A DNA stretch of 64,000 bases from Dipteris shenzhenensis (Eukaryota; Polypodiophyta; Polypodiopsida; Gleicheniales). Position numbers and translations under genes: made by a program. Below the pieces are notes generated by a model. The model did not search any database. It worked only from the letters and a program-made list of their open reading frames with translations, and was not told the origin of the DNA. The stretch lies in the NCBI GenBank assembly GCA_047967505.1, contig CM106540.1; one strand, given 5' to 3'. Within the stretch, counting starts at the first letter, position 1. Every line of letters begins with the position of its first letter. Below, one piece after another: positions 21,626 through 31,889 of this stretch.

Positions 21626-21646
21626 CTCTAAACCCTAAACCCTATT
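21626..21646. other. Short telomere-like motif
   Basis: CTCTAAACCCTAAACCCTAT contains two and a half units of the plant telomere repeat CCCTAAA. It is too short to be more than a telo-box-like word. Confidence 0.6.
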
Positions 21647-21839
21647 TTTTATTCCCTACCAATTGAAGAAAAAGTAAAGATTTTTGTTGCTAAAATGGAA
21701 CCTAGAATTATAATGAAATGATTTTGAATCACATGATGAAATTAGCAAAGCTACATACCTTTTTTGCCTCATCGCGGAGTGCGTCAGCTATACAATGTTT
21801 AACTGAACTCCCTTTTGTGGGTTTGTCTTGAACTTCATG

Positions 21840-22786
21840 TTAGCTTGAGGTGCCAGCTTCTTCATCTCTCTCCGGAAACAATTCCCTCTGCAAATTCATG
21901 AGCTGCTCATCAGACATGTCGTACTTTGGTGCAGCATCTTTGATTGCCTTCTGCGTTAGTTGAATTGCCTCCATATCGGTGAGGCTCAAGTCATCAAAGA
22001 GTGCAAAATCTCATCAATTGCTGGATTGACTGGAGCATCGAAGTCAATGACATCATCAAAAGAGTCATTCAAGAGCCGACATAGCACCTCATCCTCTTGG
22101 AGACCAGTTTCTACCATCACTTTCAATAGGGTAAGGTATTCCTCACCCTCAATCTTGATTGGATCAACTAAAGCAAGGTGTGGCTTGGTTGCTTCCTCAT
22201 CTCGATTATAGATAGAGGATGGATATGCAGAGACATGAAGATGGATAGTCAAATATGCTCCTCAACTAGGCTAATAGTATGCTCCTCAGGCTCAAGCTCT
22301 AGGTTTAGGTCATCTCCTCCACCACTTGTTGATGGACCTGCTCCACCACTTCTGGATGCAAGACCCTCGGGTTGCTCGCCAACATCCTCATCAAACTTGC
22401 TAGTCACAAGGAGAACGGTAAGGGTTACATCTCTCTTGATCAAATGAATTGGGGAAGATGAATAATCCCCGATGGGAATAGCATACTCAAAGAGAGATAG
22501 GGACATTATCCATGGCCCTACCTAGTGTCTTCTTTTTAGCACTCTGGTCAAAAGAGCTCAAAATATCCAATGAAACCCATTGGTGAGGGGAGATAGCAAC
22601 CACGACAGATTGCCCATGGATAAGTCTATCAAAAAATTAAAGAGAGGGATTATCAGCAAGAAGGAGAGCTCTCAAGTGTGACTCAAGATGGAATGCCTTG
22701 CAGAAGATAGGATAAACCTGATCTACAGAGGCATGGGAATCAGTGGATGAAATCCACTAGTCAAAAGACTTTCTAGGGGAAGCCAT
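21840..22786 (-). pseudogene. Acidic protein pseudogene, unrecognised
   Basis: ATG at 22786 opens MASPRKSFD, then a TAG, then WISSTDSHASVDQVYP and SHLRALLLADNPSL, then a TAA. RLIHGQSVVVAISPHQW follows, and the frame stops at the SL before a shift. The next frame (22506-22249) has DVTLTVLLVTSKFDEDVG and an acidic segment LNLELEPEEHTISLVEEH. A further frame (22252-21986) has LALVDPIKIEGEEYLTLL and EDEVLCRLLNDSFDD. After one more shift the sequence runs DDLSLTDMEAIQLTQKAI to MNLQRELFPERDEEAGTSS and ends at a TAA at 21840. At least two stops and three frame changes are visible over about 315 codons. The product is unknown. Gly/Ser-rich and acidic linkers suggest a disordered interaction protein or a gag-like protein. 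Confidence 0.5.
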
Positions 22787-22961
22787 GAGTATAGGAGGAT
22801 GCTTAGGAAGACAAAAGAGGAGGCTGTGGAATGCAAGGTTACTCAAGAGTGGAAAACTCAAAATGTGAAAATGGCCTTAGAAGTGTACTTTATAAATGAG
22901 CATTGCCCTTAAAAATTCTCTTAATTACAATATTTTTATATGTATTATTTTCTTTGGAAAG

Positions 22962-23007
22962 TCTCTCTCTCTCTCTCTCCTTAGCTACCTCCCTCTCCTC
23001 TCTCTCC

Positions 23008-23085
<78 letters not shown>

Positions 23086-23090
23086 GAATC
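22962..23090. repeat. (CT)n microsatellite
   Basis: Two CT blocks (22962-22979 and about 23009-23086), interrupted by TTAGCTACCTCCCT. The frames through them are artefacts. Confidence 0.95.
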
Positions 23091-23249
23091 CTAGAAGGTG
23101 GTTTCTCTTTCCACCCTCCCATCTTCGGGAGGAGCTTTCATGTACTTGTGATATTGTATTGCCCAGGTCCCATAGGCCGGTTTTGGTCTTCAGAGGACGA
23201 TAATATATTCTTCTTCTTCTTCTTCTCTCATAGACCTGCAAGGTCTTTC

Positions 23250-23376
23250 GAGGATGTTAATATATCTTTCTTTCTTTATTTCTTTCTTTCCCTTCCTTTG
23301 TGTCCCTCATTGCTCTCTCCCTCTCTCCCTTGATCTCTCTCTCTCTATCTCTTTCCCTCCCTTTGTGTCCCTATTT

Positions 23377-23420
<44 letters not shown>

Positions 23421-23450
23421 CCTCTCTCTCTCTCTCTGGCTCCCAATGAT
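23250..23450. repeat. Imperfect CT/CCTTT-rich tract
   Basis: TTTCTTTC repeats change to CTCTCTCC. The phrase TCCCTCCCTTTGTGTCCCT appears near 23353 and again near 23925 and 23954. Confidence 0.8.
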
Positions 23451-23482
23451 CATCTTGTTGTCATGTTTCCCTTAGCTCTCTA

Positions 23483-23906
23483 TGTCATGGACATTGATTT
23501 TACATATACAATTTTTGTATTTTGTTAGCGGCTCCACCCTTTGGATCAGTTGTATCTGGGTTTTTTTTCAATCTCATAGTCTCTCAAAGACCTTAATTAA
23601 CTTTTTTTTTCCTCTCTCAACTTAGAGGTGCAAATGAATAAATGCAATCTTAACTCTCTCTCTCTTCCCATTCTCTACCTCTCTCTCTCTCTATCCCACT
23701 CTCTATCTCCCTCTTTCTGTCCCCATCTTCATTGTCATGGACATTGATTTTACATATATACTTTTTGTATTTTGTTAGCGGATCCACCCTTTGGATCAGT
23801 TGTATCTAGGTTTTTTTCAATCTCATAGTCTCTCAAAGACCTTAATTAACTTTCGTATTTTTCTCTTTCTCAACTTAGAGGTGCAAATGAATAAATGCAA
23901 TCTTAA
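23483..23906. repeat. Direct duplication with 250-bp period
   Basis: Copy 1 (23483-23657) and copy 2 (23733-23906) both run from GTCATGGACATTGATTTTAC through AGCGG-TCCACCCTTTGG to TAAATGCAATCTTAACTCTC. They differ at few sites. The copies are separated by CT-rich sequence. Confidence 0.9.
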
Positions 23907-23989
23907 CTCTCTCTATCTCCCTTTGTGTCCCTCCCCCTCCCTCTGTCTCTTTCCCTCCCTTTGTGTCCCTGACTGCTCTCTCTCTCTCT

Positions 23990-24151
23990 CTCTCATAGTA
24001 TATATCTCTCTCTATTCATACATCTAACAATGTCTCATGTCTAGGTGCATTATTTGTGTCCTTGACTACTCTCTCTCTCTCTCTCTCTATTCATAGATTT
24101 AACTCTATCTCATGGCTAGGTGAATTATTTGTGTTGCTTATTGCATTCTCA

Positions 24152-24206
<55 letters not shown>
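23990..24206. repeat. CT tracts with a short interleaved unit
   Basis: A unit with CTATTCATA-ATTTAAC..TCTCATG-CTAGGTG-ATTATTTGTGT occurs at about 24013-24060 and 24086-24135, each next to a CT tract. A third diverged copy lies near 24412-24445. This repeats the architecture seen at 8.2-8.9 kb. Confidence 0.7.
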
Positions 24207-24209
<3 letters not shown>

Positions 24210-24653
24210 CATGCTCTAATTGCTATCTATCTCTCTCACACACTCTCTCTCTTGCACAATACCGATATACAAATACCCACACAAATTTAAAATTATAAAT
24301 ATTTATCTCTTTATCATTCATAGACCATAGAGAGACATCAATCTAGAGGTGCAGACTTAATTTTAAAAATCTTAACAATAAATGAAACAAGACTTTGTAT
24401 TATATATGATACATGTAACAATGCCTCATTGCCAAGTGCATTGTTGAAGCACTAAGGATCCAAGAAACTAGATATTATGAACTACCTGCCATCATGTCTC
24501 TACTATCTCTAGAGTATGGGGGGGTCAACAATTCTTACAAAGGATACTTGTCTCATCCCTATATCTAACTTTGCGATTATCAAGTCTAAAATAATAGTCT
24601 TGGGGAGGGCTTGTTGTTTCCAACTATAATTCTTCCCTAATAAATCGCATGGT
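24210..24653. other. No gene recognised; left flank of copia A
   Basis: AT-rich unique-looking sequence with no frame that resembles a known protein. Confidence 0.5.
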
Positions 24654-24658
24654 CCACT
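24654..24658. repeat. Target-site duplication of copia A, left (CCACT)
   Basis: CCACT directly precedes the LTR start TGAGAG. The same five bases follow the right LTR at 34817-34821. Confidence 0.7.
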
Positions 24659-24803
24659 TGAGAGTGCTCTCAATGGAAGCAAGAATGGAAGAAGGAGAGA
24701 GAGAGACAAAGAGCTACAAAAGTTTTGGTGGGTGCAGAACCACCCTAATCTTCTTTTTCATTCATTTATATATGTGTTTGAGTATTGTACATAACCAGGG
24801 TAT
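24659..24803 (-). repeat. 3-prime LTR of copia A, truncated
   Basis: Matches 34646-34790 with five differences. It begins (plus strand) TGAGAGTGCTCTCAATGG and breaks off after TACATAACCAGGGTA, directly against RT codons. The deletion therefore removed the LTR's U3 end. Confidence 0.85.
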
Positions 24804-25421
24804 TCCTCATGCAAATCCCCATGCAAGAAAACTGTCTTGACATCCATTTGCATAAGCTCCATATCCTCTACTGCCACTAGTCCAAGGATGCATCTAAGTG
24901 TGGTCATCTTCACAACCGGAGAGAATATCTCATCAAAGTCCACACCCTTCTCTTGCTTGAACCCTTTAGCAACCAAACGGGCCTTGTACCTAGGCACATC
25001 ATCACCTGTGACCTTCATTTTGTAGACCCATTTACATGGCAATGCTTTCTTTCCATGTGGCAAAGAAACCAAGTCCCAAGTCTTATTCTTCATAAGTGAA
25101 CTCATCTCTGATTGCATACTCTGATTGCATAGCATACTCCCACTTGCGTTGATCCTCACGCATCATAGCCTCTCTGTAGCAAGAAGGCTCCTCGCAATCA
25201 GTAAGCATCACATAGTCTACCCCTGGAACAAACCTATCAGGCGGTCTAGACACTCTAGATGATCTTCTCAAGGGCATTTCAGCTTGCTGTCCCACTTGCA
25301 TATCAGCCACATTTGGCTGATCATTTCCACCAATAGATGATCCATCATCTACCCTTGATTGTATACCTGTGGGAGTACTTGGTGGCACCATTTCTTGCAC
25401 ATTTGGTGCATGGACAGGTTG
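24804..25421 (-). pseudogene. Copia A: start of reverse transcriptase and upstream linker
   Basis: From 25400 downward come MQEMVPPSTPTGIQSRV, RRSSRVSRPPDRFVPGVDYV (the typical linker before copia RT) and CYREAMMREDQRKWEYAM. A 13-bp tandem duplication (25106-25118 and 25119-25131) shifts the frame. RT then starts: NKTWDLVSLPHGKKALPCKW, RYKARLVAKGFKQEKGVDFD and MDVKTVFLHGDLHEE. It ends abruptly at about 24805. The YVDD box, the rest of RT and RNase H are absent. Confidence 0.9.
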
Positions 25422-26352
25422 CTACCTATCAACATATGCAGGTGGATTCACATCCTGGAAAGTGATTCTCCTCATTTCCACATCTCTCATGGGTGCCTTA
25501 TGCATCTTCTTCTCATTGAAGACCACATCATGGCTGCGTATGATCTTCTTTGCTTCTGGATCCCAGAGACGATAGCCCATCTCTCCACTTTCACCATAAC
25601 CCAGAAAGATGCATTTCCTAGACTTAGGATCTAGCTTCTTTCGAAGCTCTTTTGGCACATTTGCATATGCCTTACACCCAAATATATGCAAATGAGAATA
25701 AGAGGGATTCTTGCCACTCCATGCCTCTTCAGGAATACCACCATCCAAACTCTTACTAGGTGATCTATTGATCACATGCACTGCAGTCTCCATTGCCTCA
25801 GCCCAAAAACCACCAGAAAGACTTGCATTGGAAAGCATGCATTGCAACCTTTCTTGAATGGTACAGTTCATCTTTTCTACAAGTGGATTTTGCTCCGGAG
25901 TACGAGGGGATGTGAGCTCCCTCTTAATCCCACGTGTATCACAGAAATGCTGAAAGTCATGAGAGAGATACTGTCCACCATTGTCAGTCCGTAGGCATTT
26001 AAGCGTTCTACTTGACTGATTCTCAACCAAGGCCAGCCATTTTTGAAATACCCGGAACACATCACTCTTCCGAGCTATAGCGTAAGCCCACACTTTCCTA
26101 GTTGCATCATCAATGAATGTCACATAGTATTCAGCCCCGCCTAATGACCGTGTAGGCATGGGACCGCATACATCTGAATGCACCAAATCAAGCTTTTCAA
26201 ACTCTTTCTTTCCCCTTCTTTTATGGGCTGATTTAGTCTGCTTCCCATAGAGACAATGCTCACAAAATTCAAAATCAGAGAAACTCAAATGCGGTACATA
26301 ACCCAAATGGCATAAGAGTTTCATTCCATTTTGGCTCATGTGCCCCAACCTA
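25422..26352 (-). pseudogene. Copia A: integrase
   Basis: The long frame reads LGHMSQNGMKLL (second half of GAG-pre-integrase), then the zinc-binding segment FCEHCLYGKQ. The catalytic core follows with Asp in LVHSDVCGPM, Asp in LRTDNGGQYLS and Glu in PLVEKMNCTIQE, consistent with D-D-35-E spacing. FLGYGESGEMGYRLWDPEAK is the conserved copia C-terminal motif. It ends with a stop at 25422. The open frame formally begins inside LTR B sequence; the true codons of A start at the 26352/26353 junction. NG before the catalytic Glu is changed to NP. Confidence 0.92.
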
Positions 26353-26705
26353 TGTGAAGATTGTGGGAGAGAGGGAAGGAGTCTCACTTGCAGCTTTCTC
26401 ACATGCACAATGGGGGAATACACACAAAGGTGGAGGCTGAAAACAGTTTTCCTCTTCTTAGTTGTGAAAGCCAAAAGAACTCATGTACAAAGAAAATAGA
26501 AGAACCCTATATGTGGGTCTCAAACCAAACTCAACTAACTAAGGTGGCATACTAACTGAGCCACGAACTAGTGTAGATAAGGATAGCTGTCATCCAGCTA
26601 TTATTCGTGAGCGGTGTACCAACCGCATCTCCAGCTAACAAGTCGGTGACATAAATGCACAACAGTCACCCTGGCATATCGCGAGTGGAGCTCGATATCT
26701 CAACA
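26353..26705 (-). repeat. 3-prime LTR of copia B (353 bp)
   Basis: On the plus strand it runs from TGTGAAGATTGTGGG to ATATCTCAACA. On the minus strand it starts TGTTGAGATATC and ends TTCACA, the usual TG...CA ends. It differs from the right copy by six transitions and by lacking a 13-bp duplication. The flanking bases ACCTA (26348-26352) correspond to ACCTG after the right LTR, a 5-bp target duplication with one later change. Confidence 0.95.
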
Positions 26706-27175
26706 CTCCCCCTCGAGCTCAATCCCAATTCCTGCACACCAAGCAGGTCTCTGAACTTGCGCAGCTTCTCTGCGCCCAATGCTTTCGTGAATATGTCAGC
26801 TACCTGATCCTTTGTGCTGACATAAACTAGATCAATAAGACCTAGTAAAACCTTCTCCCGCACATAGTGATAATGCACCTCAATGTGCTTTGTTCTAGCA
26901 TGAAAGACTGGGTTCTTTGCCAAGTGTATACTGCTCATGTTGTCACAATAAATGACAACTGGCCCATCCATAGACTGATGCATATCATAGAGTAGCTTAT
27001 GCAACCAAGCTACCTCACATGCAGCCATTGCTACACCTCTGTACTCAGCCTCTATGCTCGACAAGGCAATTGTAGGCTGTTTTTTGCTGCTCCAAGTGAC
27101 TGCAGCACTCCCAAAAGAGAACACATATCCACTGGTAGATCGTCTATCAGAAATACTACCATAAAATAGTCCATA
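26669..27175 (-). pseudogene. Copia B: RNase H and C-terminus
   Basis: The frame contains [32 protein letters not shown] (catalytic Glu region), [20 protein letters not shown] (catalytic Asp), [16 protein letters not shown] and [10 protein letters not shown]. The usual segment between the tether (YGLFY) and SDRRSTSG, which carries the first catalytic Asp (typical motif Y-x-D-A-D-W-A-G), is missing. The sequence jumps from YGLFYGS to ISDRR after a TAG at 27176-27178. The last residues run into the LTR. Confidence 0.9.
26706..26716 (-). other. Polypurine tract of copia B
   Basis: Minus-strand GAGGGGGAG lies directly before the 3-prime LTR start, as required for plus-strand DNA priming in LTR elements. 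Confidence 0.85.
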
Positions 27176-28452
27176 CTACAATGTGGACTTCACATACCTG
27201 AGTATGCGTCTAGCCGCATCGAAATGTGGTTTCCTTGGAGCCTGCATAAACTGACTTACCAACCCAACAGCATAGCTCAAATCTGGCCTGGTAATAGTCA
27301 TGTAAATCAAACTTCCTACTATGCGTCTGTACATAGTAGGGTCTTCCAGAAGCTCACCTGCATCTGCGCTCAGCTTCACATTCTGCTCCAAAGGAACTGA
27401 AATAGGCTTACAGCCTGTCATCCCATATTTGGACAGCATGTCCAATCCATACTGCCTCTGCAAGAGCTGTATCCCACTTGGTGATCTAATCACCTCAATG
27501 CCCAAGAAATAACGCAGCTCTCCCAAATCCTTCATCTCAAACTTCTGCCTCAATAGCATTTTCACATGAAGGATATCTTCATCACTATCACCTGTGATGA
27601 TCAGATCATCAACATAAATGACCAGCAGCATAATCCCTTTCTCTGTTTTTCTCACATAGAGTGAGAAATCTACCTGGAAATCTGAAAGCCAATAGTGACA
27701 AGATACTATCCTATCTTGTCAGACCATGCTCTAGGTGCTTGCTTCAAGCCATACAAGGCTTTCTTCAACCTGCAAACAAACTCAGGATGAGTAGCATGAA
27801 CATAACCTCCTGGTTGCTCCATAAAGACCTCTTCTTGCAAATCACCATGCAAGAAGGCATTCTTTACATCCATCTGATGTAAAGACCATCCCTTTGATGC
27901 AGCCATAGCAATGGCTGCTCTTACGATTGCCATCCTTGCAACTGGGCTGAAAGTTTCTTCATAATCAATGCCATATGTCTGTGCATACCCCTTGACAACT
28001 AATCTTGCCTTGTATCTATTCACAGAACCATCTGCATTGTGCTTGATCTTATAAACCCACTTACAGCCAATTGAATTCTTGCCTTTAGGTAAAGGCACCA
28101 ATTCCCATGTAGCATTAGCATCCAAGGCATCCATTTCTTCATCCATGGCTTTCTCCCATTTTTCATTTCCCATGGCTTGCTCAAAAGAAGCGGGTTCTGG
28201 TTCCTGTATCACTTTGACCATATAGGCATAGTGAATGGCTGTAAATCCATCATATTTTAGCCTATCCACAGGATACCTAACCCTGGTAGACCTGCACAAA
28301 ATAGGCTCACTTCCAGGTGCTCTCAAAACATCCCTGGTCTTCCTTACTCCAGGTGTAACGACAGAAGGAATACCCAACTCATCATCAATGCTCTGTTCTG
28401 AGCCACTGGATTCACCATCCACATAAGAGTGACCTGCATTCACATCAAACAT
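27176..28452 (-). pseudogene. Copia B: reverse transcriptase
   Basis: From 28452 downward: linker with [18 protein letters not shown], then [80 protein letters not shown] and [18 protein letters not shown] (27706-27708) and a frame change follow. The second part holds LLVIYVDDLIITGD (intact YVDD active site), FEMKDLGELRYFLGIEV, YRRIVGSLIYMTITRPDLSY and ARRILRYVKSTL. Apart from these lesions the domain has the normal copia length. Confidence 0.93.
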
Positions 28453-28512
28453 GGGCTGATCTACCTTCTCTTTTCCTTTTCGTGATACCTGCGTACCACT
28501 TTCTGTATTGCT

Positions 28513-29511
28513 TTAAGGAGATTCTCCTAATCTCAATCTGCCTGTCCATGGCAAAGTATGTGAACCACTGGTAGAGGACACTCCAGGTCCATTGATATTT
28601 TGTGATTGCTGCTGTGCATTCTGTGCAGCATTACCATTTTGTGCATCTACATCAATCATCACATTTACTGGTTTATACCAGCTGCTCATCTCATCAAAAA
28701 CAACATCTCTGCTCACTGTGAACTTACGTGTAGAAGGGTTATAGCATCTATACCCTTTCTGCTGCAGAGAATAACCAATAAAGACACACTTCTCAGCTTT
28801 TGGATCCAACTTGGACCTCAACTCATCTAGCACATGGACATAGGCAATGCAACCAAAAATCTTCAGATGAGAAATATCTGGTTTCCTACCAGTATACATC
28901 TCCTCTGGTGTCATGCCATGTATTGCTACAGTGGGAGTCCTGTTCATTATATAGACTGCTGTAGCAACTGCTTCAGCCCAATAATAATCTGGTAGATCTT
29001 TTTCATTTAGCATAGCCTGAGATACCTCTCCAATATGCCTGTTTTTTCTTTCTGCAATTCCATTTTGCTGTGGGGTATGACTGCATGAATATTGCTGCTT
29101 TATACCATGCTCCTGCAAGAACCTTGCAAACTCATTTGAGAGGTACTCTCCCCCTCCATCTGACCTTAGGCATTTTATTTGTAGGCCTGTTTCTTTTTCA
29201 ACCATAGCTTTGAAAGCTTTGAAGTGCCCAAACACTTCACTTTTCTTTTTCATAAAATACACCCACAGTTTTCTGCTGAAGTCATCAATAAATGTGACAA
29301 AATAGTGACAGCCTCCAATAGATGCAGCTTTTGTAGTCCACACATCAGAGTGGATTAATTCCAATGGCTTTTTACTCTCTTGAACATGCCTAGGAAAAGG
29401 TTTCCTTACCTATTTCCCAAATTGACAGGCTTCACAAACCTTGTGCATTTCTGCAACCTTGAATTTAGGCAATCCTGCAACAATATTTTGGGCTTGCATT
29501 GATTTAAGTCG
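28513..29511 (-). pseudogene. Copia B: integrase
   Basis: The zinc-binding part (MHKVCEACQFGK) lies upstream of a TAG at 29410-29412. The core frame (29364-28513) has HSDVWTTKAASIGG, CLRSDGGGEYLSNEF and PQQNGIAERKNRHIGE, which supply the D-D-E residues. The C-terminal copia motif is CVFIGYSLQQKGYRCYNP, followed by a low-complexity Gln/Asn-rich tail. It ends at a TAA at 28513. Confidence 0.93.
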
Positions 29512-30072
29512 CTATATATTAACATGACCAATGCGTTTGTGCCAGATATCAATATCTGCAACTACACCGGTCCCATGTGCAAACATTGCTGCACTCAATT
29601 CAGGCATGTCTGCATCCAACGTAAACATTCTGCCCTTCTTCTTTCCTTTTGCTATCAAACGACCATTATTTTTCATATCCTCAACAAAGCATCCATGAGG
29701 ATTAAATCTGACCTGCAAGCCCTGCTCAACCATCTGACCAACAGAAACTAGGTTCTTGGTGATGTTCAGGACATGAAATACATCAGACAAGTATTTCTTT
29801 TTCCCATCCTGCATAGACAAAGGAATTTTGCCAATCTGCACAATAGGATGTGCAGTATCATCACCAGTCTCCACAAATCCTGGCTTTTCCATCTTCCTTG
29901 CATCTTGCATCCATTCTGCATGACCTGTCATGTGGTTTGACGCACCTGAGTCAACATACCACACATCATTTTGTTCTTCTGCACTTGTCACAGAATTGGT
30001 CATATGCTGCACCATAAAAAGATGCTCATTTCTGTCATCACCCTACCTGCTAGAAGATGCATAATTGCCTTG
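29512..30072 (-). pseudogene. Copia B: protease and pre-integrase
   Basis: Contains the aspartic protease motif VWYVDSGASNHMTG (DSG), the typical SVGQMVEQGLQVRF segment, and IDIWHKRIGHVN, the start of the GAG-pre-integrase domain. It is in the same frame as the upstream gag apart from TAGs at 30073-30075 and 30043-30045, and ends at a TAG at 29512-29514. Confidence 0.92.
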
Positions 30073-30977
30073 CTACAATTTTCCATTCATAATGTCATTC
30101 TGCTTTTTGTAGCAGTCCTTAGCCATATGACCCATTTTGCCACAATAGTAGCTTTCAACATTGCTGTTTGCATTTTGGCTTCTCTGCCATCCACCACGGC
30201 CTTTTTGGCTCCCCCTGCCTCTAGAGTTACCACGTCCTCTTGCATAGGACTGGTTTTCTTGCATTTGCTGCATATTCTGATTTCTATCACGGCCTGCAGA
30301 TCGGCCTCCTCTACCTCTGCCTCTACCTCTGCCAGCATTTGAGTAGAAGACAGTTTCTTTTGAAGTTCCTGCTGAAGAAGATGCACCCCCATTTCTCTGC
30401 TCTTCAGAAATTAGAAGAGCAATCAACTCCTCAAAATCTGGAAATTTTTCACGGACGGCAATGTTGTCCGGAATTGTGCATAATCCTTTCCAAGACCATT
30501 CAAGGTCACAGAAACCAAATCGTCATCATCCACTGGCGACCCAATGGAAGCAAGTGCATCTGCAATTTTCTTCACTTTCATGTGGTAGTCATTTATGCTC
30601 AAATTTTCTCTCTGCAAATTGTGCAACTCCTGTTTGAGTTGCATTTTCCTGGCTTGCGTATTTGTGCTATACATTTTTGCCAAAGTATCCCATGCCTCCT
30701 TTGGCGTATTTGCATCCTGAATATGCACAATCATGGAGTCCGAAATACTGATAGACAGCCAGTACATAACTTTCCTGGATCTCTCATGCCATCCTTTGAA
30801 TGCCTACATTTCCTGTTGACTGGGAACATTAGGAAGAACAGGTTCTTCTTCATTTCCTGTAATGAATTCCCAATAGCCTTTTCCCATCAAGAAATTCATC
30901 ATTCTAAACTTCCATGCCTGGAAGTTGTTCTTGTCAAGCTTTTAAGTGACAATCTGTGAAAGAGAATCAGATGCCAT
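30073..30977 (-). pseudogene. Copia B: gag
   Basis: Starts MASDSLSQIVT at 30977, followed by a TAA (30942-30944), the core FQAWKFRMMNFLMGKGYW, and a TAG (30802-30804). Next are the UBN2-type capsid segment (IQDANTPKEAWDTLAKMYS, LKQELHNLQRENLSINDY) and a frameshift near 30425. An Arg/Gly-rich stretch and the zinc knuckle YYCGKMGHMAKDC come last. The first Cys of the CX2CX4HX4C knuckle is Ser here, so the knuckle is incomplete. Confidence 0.9.
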
Positions 30978-31510
30978 TACAGAACACTGCAAAATATTCT
31001 GTCACTGTAAAAAACACAGCTTTTGCCTCACACGGGCAGATCTGCAAAACTAACGAAAGTGGTATTTCACCACACAGTCACTTCCTAGTGACGATTTTGC
31101 ATCAACAGGCAACAAGCATGAATCTGCAACTCCCAATATCTCTGCACACAGGCATACGATGCAATTTCTGCGGCACCTTTCCACCGACTAGCCGCGCGCA
31201 GTGGTCGCACAGCAAAAAACAGGGCCTTTTTCTGAGTGCCTGTGAAGAACTTCTGCCTTCAAAACGGGCCTCGAAATGACCTCGAATTAGAAAAATAAGG
31301 CCACTCTGGGTTTTGCCCTTACCCGCAGCATATACTGTGCTCTCGCCACACCGCGAAGGGCGTCTCAATCTGAAACAGTGCACTCCTGCACTTCTGGCTG
31401 TGCTACCTACAGAGATTTGCTCCCAAACTCGAAATAGGAAAGCAACACTGGTCCTCTTACCAGGACACCACGAACTTGGCTTGCTTTCTTGAGCTCCTTA
31501 CCACGAACAA

Positions 31511-31523
31511 GGCTCTGATACCA
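31511..31523 (-). other. Primer binding site of copia B
   Basis: The minus strand reads TGGTATCAGAGCC directly after the 5-prime LTR end. This is the initiator-Met tRNA site standard in plant copia elements. The leader from here to the gag ATG is about 530 bp with no gene. Confidence 0.95.
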
Positions 31524-31889
31524 TGTGAAGATTGTGGGAGAGAGGGAAGGAGTCTCACTTGTGGCTTTCTCACATGCACAATGGGGGAATACACACAAAG
31601 GTGGAGGCTGAAAACAGTTTTCCTCTTCTTAGTTGTGAAAGCCAAAAGAACTCATGTACAAAGAAAATAGAAGAACCCTATATGTGGGTCTCAAACCAAA
31701 CTCAACTAACTAAGGTGGCATACTAACTGAGCCATGAACTAGTGTAGATAAGGATAGCTATCATCCAGCTATTATTCGTGAGCGGTGTACCAACTGCATC
31801 TCCAGCTAACAAGTCGGTCTAACAAGTCGGTGACATAAATGCACAACAGTCACCCTGGCATATCACGAGTGGAGCTCGATATCTCAACA
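31524..31889 (-). repeat. 5-prime LTR of copia B (366 bp)
   Basis: Same ends as the left copy. The 13-bp unit CTAACAAGTCGGT is present twice (31806-31818 and 31819-31831), which fully explains the length difference. Six transitions distinguish the copies. Confidence 0.95.

Larger units (their letters stand above)
26353..31889 (-). mobile_element. Ty1/copia element B, nested in A, minus strand
   Basis: A complete-length element of 5,537 bp with LTRs of 353 and 366 bp, a primer site, gag, protease, integrase, RT and RNase H in copia order on the minus strand, and a purine tract next to the 3-prime LTR. The polyprotein is broken by at least seven stops (mostly TAG), frameshifts, and one deletion in RNase H. 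It cannot be autonomous now. About 1.7% LTR divergence makes it a comparatively recent insertion. It interrupts A between the two halves of the pre-integrase motif. Confidence 0.95.

Noticed and set aside
24645-24840. Small gene MVHLRVLSMEARMEEG repeated at 34645
   Set aside because: Both copies lie in the LTRs of copia A in antisense orientation.
26361-26555. Frame starting MWERGKESHLQLSH, repeated at 31532
   Set aside because: It lies in both LTRs of copia B on the strand opposite to the element; it is LTR sequence, not a gene.
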